A DNA stretch of 64,000 nt, from contig JTDE01002293.1 in the NCBI GenBank assembly GCA_014338405.1, forward strand, positions 40,233 through 104,232, in the 5' to 3' direction. Under the pieces are notes generated by a model, which was not told the DNA's origin, searched no databases, and worked only from the letters and a program-made list of their open reading frames with translations. A program made the position numbers and the translations under genes. The stretch is from Paragonimus skrjabini miyazakii. Lineage: Eukaryota; Platyhelminthes; Trematoda; Plagiorchiida; Troglotrematidae. This document shows positions 59,365 to 64,000 of the stretch, piece by piece. The first letter of the stretch is position 1. Each line of letters begins with the position of its first letter.

Positions 59365-60720
59365 ACATCTAAAAAATTGCAATATATCGTTGTGTACCGG
59401 CCAAGTATGTGAACATTCTGTCAGCGCTTAACTCTCATACTTCGGCTCAGGTTAGGGTTTACGGTGAGCTGTCTGACAGTTTCAGCACCAGGAGTGACGT
59501 TCGTCAAGGCTGTCCCTTTTCACCTTTTTTGTTCAAGTTCGTCATGGACGAAATAATGGAGGACTGTTTGCGTCACTCAAATGATGCCGGTGTGGACCTC
59601 CTACCTGGTGGAAGGCTGACTGATCTTGATTATGCTGACGATAAGGTGTTGCTTTTGACAGCTTTTAAGCAGCGCAAACAACGCTAAATGCAATTTCACG
59701 TTCTGCTAAGTATTTCGGAATGCGCTTTGCAGCCTCGAAATGCAAAGTGCTTCTGCAAGATTGCTTTGATTACACAGATTTAATGTTAGATAACGAAATA
59801 ATGGAGGCTGCTGACCGGTTTGTATACCTGGGAAGCTGTATCAGCGGCGGCGGCGGTGTATACTGTTCTGAGGCACTTATGGCGACAGAAAGGTATCTCT
59901 CTGAAGCTTAAGGGTCGCGTATATCAGACAACAGTGATGGCTATATTACTTTACGGCAGCGAAACATGGCCGATCAGAGTAGAGGACGTGAACAACCTCC
60001 AGGTATTCGACCACCGATGTCTGCGTTCAATCGCTCGTATCGGGTGGCCCAACGAGTAAGCAACGAGGAGGTTAAGAAGCGGGTGTTTGGCACTGATTGT
60101 CAAACGAGTTCTTGTATTCACTCACTACATTTGCACAGACTTAGGAGGTTAGGTCATGTACTCAGGATGCCAGCTAGTCGTTTGCCACACAGAGCACTGT
60201 TTGCCGACGCTGCGGCCGATTGGCGTAAGGTGCGAGGTGGACAGATGACCTGGCGTAGACAAATGAAATCGTTCACGAAGGGATTGGTCACTGTATATCG
60301 GGTTCGTCTTCCGGGCTGGAGCCCTCGCGACTCAGAGAGTCGGTGGCTTGAAACTTTAGGTGAGATGGCGGCTAACCGAGCTCAGTGGCGTGAATGTTGT
60401 CGTTGTTTGGCCGAGTTGTCTGTGAAGTGAGTGCACTTAATGACGCGGGGCAGTGAAAGCCGCAAGGAAGCTGTCTCGCTGATGACGTCTTACTTTCAGT
60501 TACAGCTCGGTTGTTTGTTTGCAAGGTGTAGGCGCCTTGATGTTATATGTTTGAATGTAGACGTAGCTATTTTTAACGGTTAGGTACCCTTCCTTCTTCT
60601 TTTATTCTCTCCTCCTATACAGGGTTTGCTTTATTTTTTTCGTGGTTGTGTGGCAGTTAAGCATCAGTGTGAACCACTGGTGTATTGCTGTTTATGATGA
60701 TGATGATGATGATGAGAATC
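59365..60720 (+). mobile_element. LINE-B (RTE-like) best copy, 5'-truncated
   Basis: The RT begins mid-domain with YVNILSALNSHTSAQVRVYG, then DVRQGCPFSPFLFKFVMDEI (from 59490), LTDLDYADDKVLLLT (palm YADD intact, near 59620-59660), FAASKCKVLLQDC, FVYLGSCIS, KGRVYQTTV and LLYGSETWPIRVEDVNNLQ. The C-terminal module is HRLRRLGHVLRMPASRLPHR, GGQMTWRRQMK, then LPGWSPRD, ending at 60428. Only four overlapping frames are needed to read it all, so there are few frameshifts. The 3' UTR follows, with a terminal hairpin (CATCAGTG TGAAC CACTGGTG) and a (TGA)n tail near 60700-60716. The N-terminal endonuclease is absent. Microsatellite-type tails fit RTE elements. Confidence 0.9.
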
Positions 60721-61389
60721 ATCATAGATGCTTTGTGAGCAGGACAACAATTAGTGGAACTACTTTGTGTGTTTTTCAGCGGTGTCTGAACTTTATTTTT
60801 CTGCATACAGTTGTCAAGAGCGATATCACGAAGAAAATGGTCTAACGGGTTCCGATGATTTTAGCGTGGTGTTCTGTTGTAGTGGCAGGCTGATTGACAT
60901 AGAGTAAGCGAAAGACTACTCTACTAAGTCTTTAAGCTGAAGCTACGTAAGTCATGCAAGATAAGATGAAGGATGGGGCTGGTCTATATACAACACTTCT
61001 CGTACGTTCAAAATGTAGAGTGTTACATCAAAACAGGAACGGTTACATTTCCACTCTTTTGTTGTAAACGATCTATACGGCCTTAAATTACTTCGCCAAT
61101 CACAAAAGTACCATCTCGTCAGCTTGCAGTAGTGTTGGCTGGATATAGTTCAGTTTATCTATTTATGCATTAACGGCCATGTTAAGATGGGGCTGTAGTC
61201 CGACTTGCCGTTCAACGTAACAGCGGCGAGAAATATCGGGAAATTTTTCTTATCACAAGTAAAAGAAACAAAGTGGACAAACAAGAATGAATAGGGTTAA
61301 TGTTGCGGATACTTAGACGCTGCCACGCCGGAGAGCATGTATGACTAGTGAGGTGAGTGCTCACGATATCTCTAACAGTATAGCAATAT
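60721..61389. other. No recognisable feature
   Basis: Nothing recognised, except that 61008-61027 resembles 49798-49817. Confidence 0.35.
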
Positions 61390-61640
61390 TATAAACTGAC
61401 AAAACCGTGCTACCCACAGCTTTAAACAGATTGCCTAAAACAAAGCCCAATCATTTACCTTGCTTAACGGGGTCTGTATGTTGTCGGCAGAAGGGTAAAA
61501 CCGAGCAATGTCGTCCGCACATATTATCGAAAAGAAATTGGAACTATCACACGCATCTTCTAACATACCGTCCATAACAAAGCTAAAAAGGTACCCACGA
61601 TGAACACCGTTCGTAGTGACGAATCAACGACACAGCCACT
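61390..61640 (-). mobile_element. RTE/CR1-type LINE RT fragment
   Basis: Minus-strand translation gives NGVHRGYLFSFVMDGMLEDA (family GVRQGCPxSPFLFSFVMDEIxED) and ICADDIARFYPSADNI (ADD palm motif). The low-coordinate end shares TGCTACCCACAG with the reverse complement of 50830-50845. Frames differ between parts. Confidence 0.6.
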
Positions 61641-62738
61641 CACACTCTCACATCACTTGCTTTGTGAACATACGATGGTCTTAACGAGTTGGCGTATTTT
61701 TCTGGAACTCTTCAGCGAAGAAGGCAGCTCCAGAACAGGTTGAGGAGTAAAATCACAGGCAGCCCCTACATATAAAGGTACGGCCGTTGGTAACCCATAG
61801 GAGTGTGGATATTCCAAGACCCGTTGTATGGTAAAAATGTGAGAGATGCATCCACGGCCAAATCGAGTTTGTTTATTTGTCGAAAATCGGGTTTTCTCTG
61901 GTTTTGGTGAACCGATGCTATGTTAAACCAGACAGTATGTTGAATATCATAGAGGAAAAACTGATGCATTTGTGGTTGTCACAACGACACCGGGAATGGC
62001 CGCTAACAAACAACGATCATGAAGTACCCTTAAGTTATCAGTTTCCGATATCAAGACTCCATCAGCACATCTGGGAACAGAAGATGGAAGAGCTTGGACT
62101 GAGACCTTGTTACGTTTCAACAACTTAGGCTCCAGGGTTACTCGTGCCTCTGATGGGCTAATCGAGACCCAAAGTCAACACAACTTTATTCAGGATAGCT
62201 GAACTGTTTCTGAAAACATTCACTCCGTCGATTAAACCGGTTCGACTGGTTAGTGATGAAGGAATCAACTCTTTGCGTATACTCTCGCTGACAACAACTC
62301 GACATCCAACACGATTACGAATCCGAAGGACAACAATTCTCAGACGTAGATGACTGATTCATATCTTCGATTGCTCAATCAAATGATGCTCACCATCTAC
62401 TGCGCAAACCTCTAGACGATTTATGTTGGAGTTTTCGACGGTCACTGACATATCCAGAACCAGGTAGAATCAAGTGACGCATGCGCAAAAGGTCTACTGA
62501 CGTGAGAGTATGCAGCCGTCGCGATTAGGTGCCCTTTTCAGGACACATTTATTCAAAGCAACATTTTGCAGTTGCTGCGATTTGTCCCGTATTTGTTAGG
62601 TTGTTTGAATGCCAGTGTATCCGCCTATCATGAATGTGTTAAACATACATGTTTACACTTGCAGTCCTCAATTGGGTCACACCATGCCTTTCTTGATCTA
62701 TATAATCTTGGCCAAGGCGCCCGCTCCAATCAGTTGTC
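61641..62738. other. No recognisable feature
   Basis: Frames at 61877-62128 and 62566-62748 without recognisable domains. Confidence 0.35.
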
Positions 62739-62754
62739 CGTTTACTGATGAGTA

Positions 62755-62985
62755 GTCGGGAATTTCGAGGTGAACATCACCTACATTTGACCGCAGCTTT
62801 CGCAATCATACAGACTTTCCAGCCAGCCTATCTTGAAAATAAGCACTAGACTCGAGTTCCGCTCTTGTTAGAGTTCATCAGTAGTGCACATCTTTGCCAC
62901 GACCGGGGTCAGAACTCCAGCCACGCTTTCATGAGGTAACCGTGTTGACCACTGCGTTATTTACCTCACACTAGGCACGATCGAA
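62755..62985 (-). mobile_element. SINE-A copy, minus strand
   Basis: Full-length reverse-strand copy: tail GATGAGTAGTCGGGAATT, body, B-box region (GGGGTCAGAACTCC reads as GGAGTTCTGACCCC), A box (CCACTGCGTTATTTACC) and the start of the leader (CGATCGAATTATCACA). It lies back to back with the plus-strand copy that follows. Confidence 0.8.
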
Positions 62986-63345
62986 TTATCACATCTGAAC
63001 AAAAACTCCGGTCTCACCTAATCGTAGGGTTATCGATTGGAGTTAACAATACAGTTACTGTGTTTTTTCTTGAGATGATCGGCAACCTGACCATTATTCA
63101 CAAGCGAAAATGGTTGAGCATTCACATAATGAGGTCAATAGCGCAGTGGTCAACACGATTGCCTCATGGAAACGTGGTCGGATTTTTAATCCCGGCCGTG
63201 GCAAAGATGTGCACTATTGACGAGTCTTAACAAGAGCTAACCTCGGGTCTAGTGCTTATTTTCGAAAGAGGCTGGCTAGAAAGTCCATCTGAATGCGAAG
63301 GCTTCAGTCAAATGTGTGATGTTCGACTTGGAATTGTCCACTTTT
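62986..63345 (+). mobile_element. SINE-A copy, plus strand, head to head with its neighbour
   Basis: The 5' region (63034-63105) matches 39545-39620 (ATCGATTGGAGTTAAC, GATCGGCAACCTGA). The leader is AAGCGAAAATGGTTGAGC, then the A box TAGCGCAGTGGT, a degraded B box, and the body (TCGAAAGAGGCTGGCTAG) down to GATGTTCGACTTGG. The pair 62755-63345 forms a long imperfect palindrome. Confidence 0.8.
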
Positions 63346-63362
63346 TTCGCTTTCATGCTGAG

Positions 63363-63462
63363 GAGTTTTTCTTCCACCTGAGCTCATCACTTGGCAAACC
63401 AGGTTGGAATGAAGATGCTACAGAGGCCTCCAGTGGCATGCATCCCGGTCCTTTGCATTCAG
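63363..63462 (+). CDS. Candidate internal exon, 100 bp, protein unknown
   Basis: A pyrimidine-rich stretch (CACTTTTTTCGCTTTCATG) ends in CTGAG at 63358-63362, a possible acceptor. CAG/GTAAGTGA at 63460-63470 is a textbook donor. Between them the frame EFFFHLSSSLGKPGWNED... is open, phase 0 at the start and phase 1 at the end. No domain is recognised. The exon starts about 20 bases after a SINE-A copy, so it may be a chance pairing of splice-like sites. Confidence 0.25.
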
Positions 63463-63470
63463 GTAAGTGA

Positions 63471-64000
63471 GTGGAACTACGAATGGTGCAGCGCAGGCCA
63501 ATTGTGATGGCTTGCGTGTTCATGCGTCTTTTGATGTCGATTGTTGTTACAAGCTAATCCGGATACACATGCCACTAACCACATACGCATGCACAGCTTC
63601 CAACGTTAAGCCCTAGGCTGGAAACGACACTCCACTGATCAACATACGACCTGGGAACGTGGCATAAAAGCTTGCTCCATTAAGGCTTTCTTGTTTTGTT
63701 GGCTAGGATTCAAAGAGGAACGAACACCCGTGGTTAATAACGCCGTCGAACAGGGTTAAAAAATGTGATCAAGGATGTATGTGCCGTGAGTGTGTTCTCA
63801 GTGCTGGTTTTCGTACCTTGCGTTACGCCGTTACGTCCATATATCAAAACGATTAGCTCATCACGTGGTATCGCGGTTCATACACCTAAAGTCGCCAACG
63901 TGGGTGAAAGTGAAGATGATTGTCAACGAACTGGTTCACAGCCACGTTCAGGGACACCATACTCAACACAGATAAGACTAGCTACTGATGAAGCAAACCT
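63471..64000. other. No recognisable feature
   Basis: If the candidate exon is real, this would be intron. No further splice pair or domain was seen. Confidence 0.35.

Noticed and set aside
1..64000. CRISPR arrays, rRNA, functional tRNA genes, bacterial operons
   Set aside because: None seen: no regularly spaced direct repeats, no rRNA-like sequence, no full cloverleaf and no dense gene packing. The window is eukaryotic.

Overview
The window looks like intergenic or intronic DNA from a large, repeat-rich metazoan genome, most likely a parasitic flatworm (Platyhelminthes, trematode or cestode). The case rests on the repeats: RTE/CR1-type non-LTR retrotransposons with a C-terminal GH(V/I)LRMP module, Penelope-like elements (PLEs), an R2-type fragment, a Ty3/Gypsy 3' end with LTR, and a tRNA-derived SINE carrying a hammerhead ribozyme, an arrangement known from the schistosome SM-alpha family. 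No bacterial operons, rRNA genes or functional tRNA genes are visible. The species call is inference. Domain calls come from translating the DNA and recognising motifs by eye, so boundaries are approximate unless a target-site duplication (TSD) fixes them.

Layout. 0-6.5 kb: a LINE reverse transcriptase (RT) scrap on the minus strand, a hammerhead SINE (SINE-B), copy 1 of an unclassified 0.5-kb repeat, a PLE GIY-YIG fragment and two convergent LINE fragments. 7-16 kb: a SINE-A copy, a 110-bp inverted-repeat pair bracketing a PLE 3' fragment, a CR1/Jockey-like RT, an R2-like C-terminal fragment and a nearly complete but broken PLE. 16.8-17.6 kb: the longest open frame (minus), the best candidate for a host exon. 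21.8-26.7 kb: a short LINE-B insertion with a perfect TSD, an older LINE-B piece, a promoter/LTR-like cluster and LINE-A copy 1. 27.7-28.6 kb: Gypsy integrase tail, polypurine tract and 3' LTR. 30-40 kb: SINE-A copies (one holding the assembly gap), a second LTR fragment and the second hammerhead SINE. 40-56 kb: small LINE 3' ends with TSDs, LINE-A copies 2 and 3, a CR1/Jockey-like RT, two AT microsatellites, copy 2 of the 0.5-kb repeat and a third LTR. 59-64 kb: the best LINE-B copy, another LINE scrap, a divergent SINE-A pair and a candidate exon with a consensus splice donor.

Nothing here reads as a working set of cellular genes. All recognisable protein-coding sequence except the two candidate exons is decayed retroelement. 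The most interesting material is non-coding: the two diverged hammerhead SINEs whose stem III has covaried, and SINE-A, which recurs behind an inverted copy of its own 3' end; in one case the whole composite sits between perfect 15-bp direct repeats. The non-autonomous elements presumably depended on the LINE machinery whose remains lie around them (inference).
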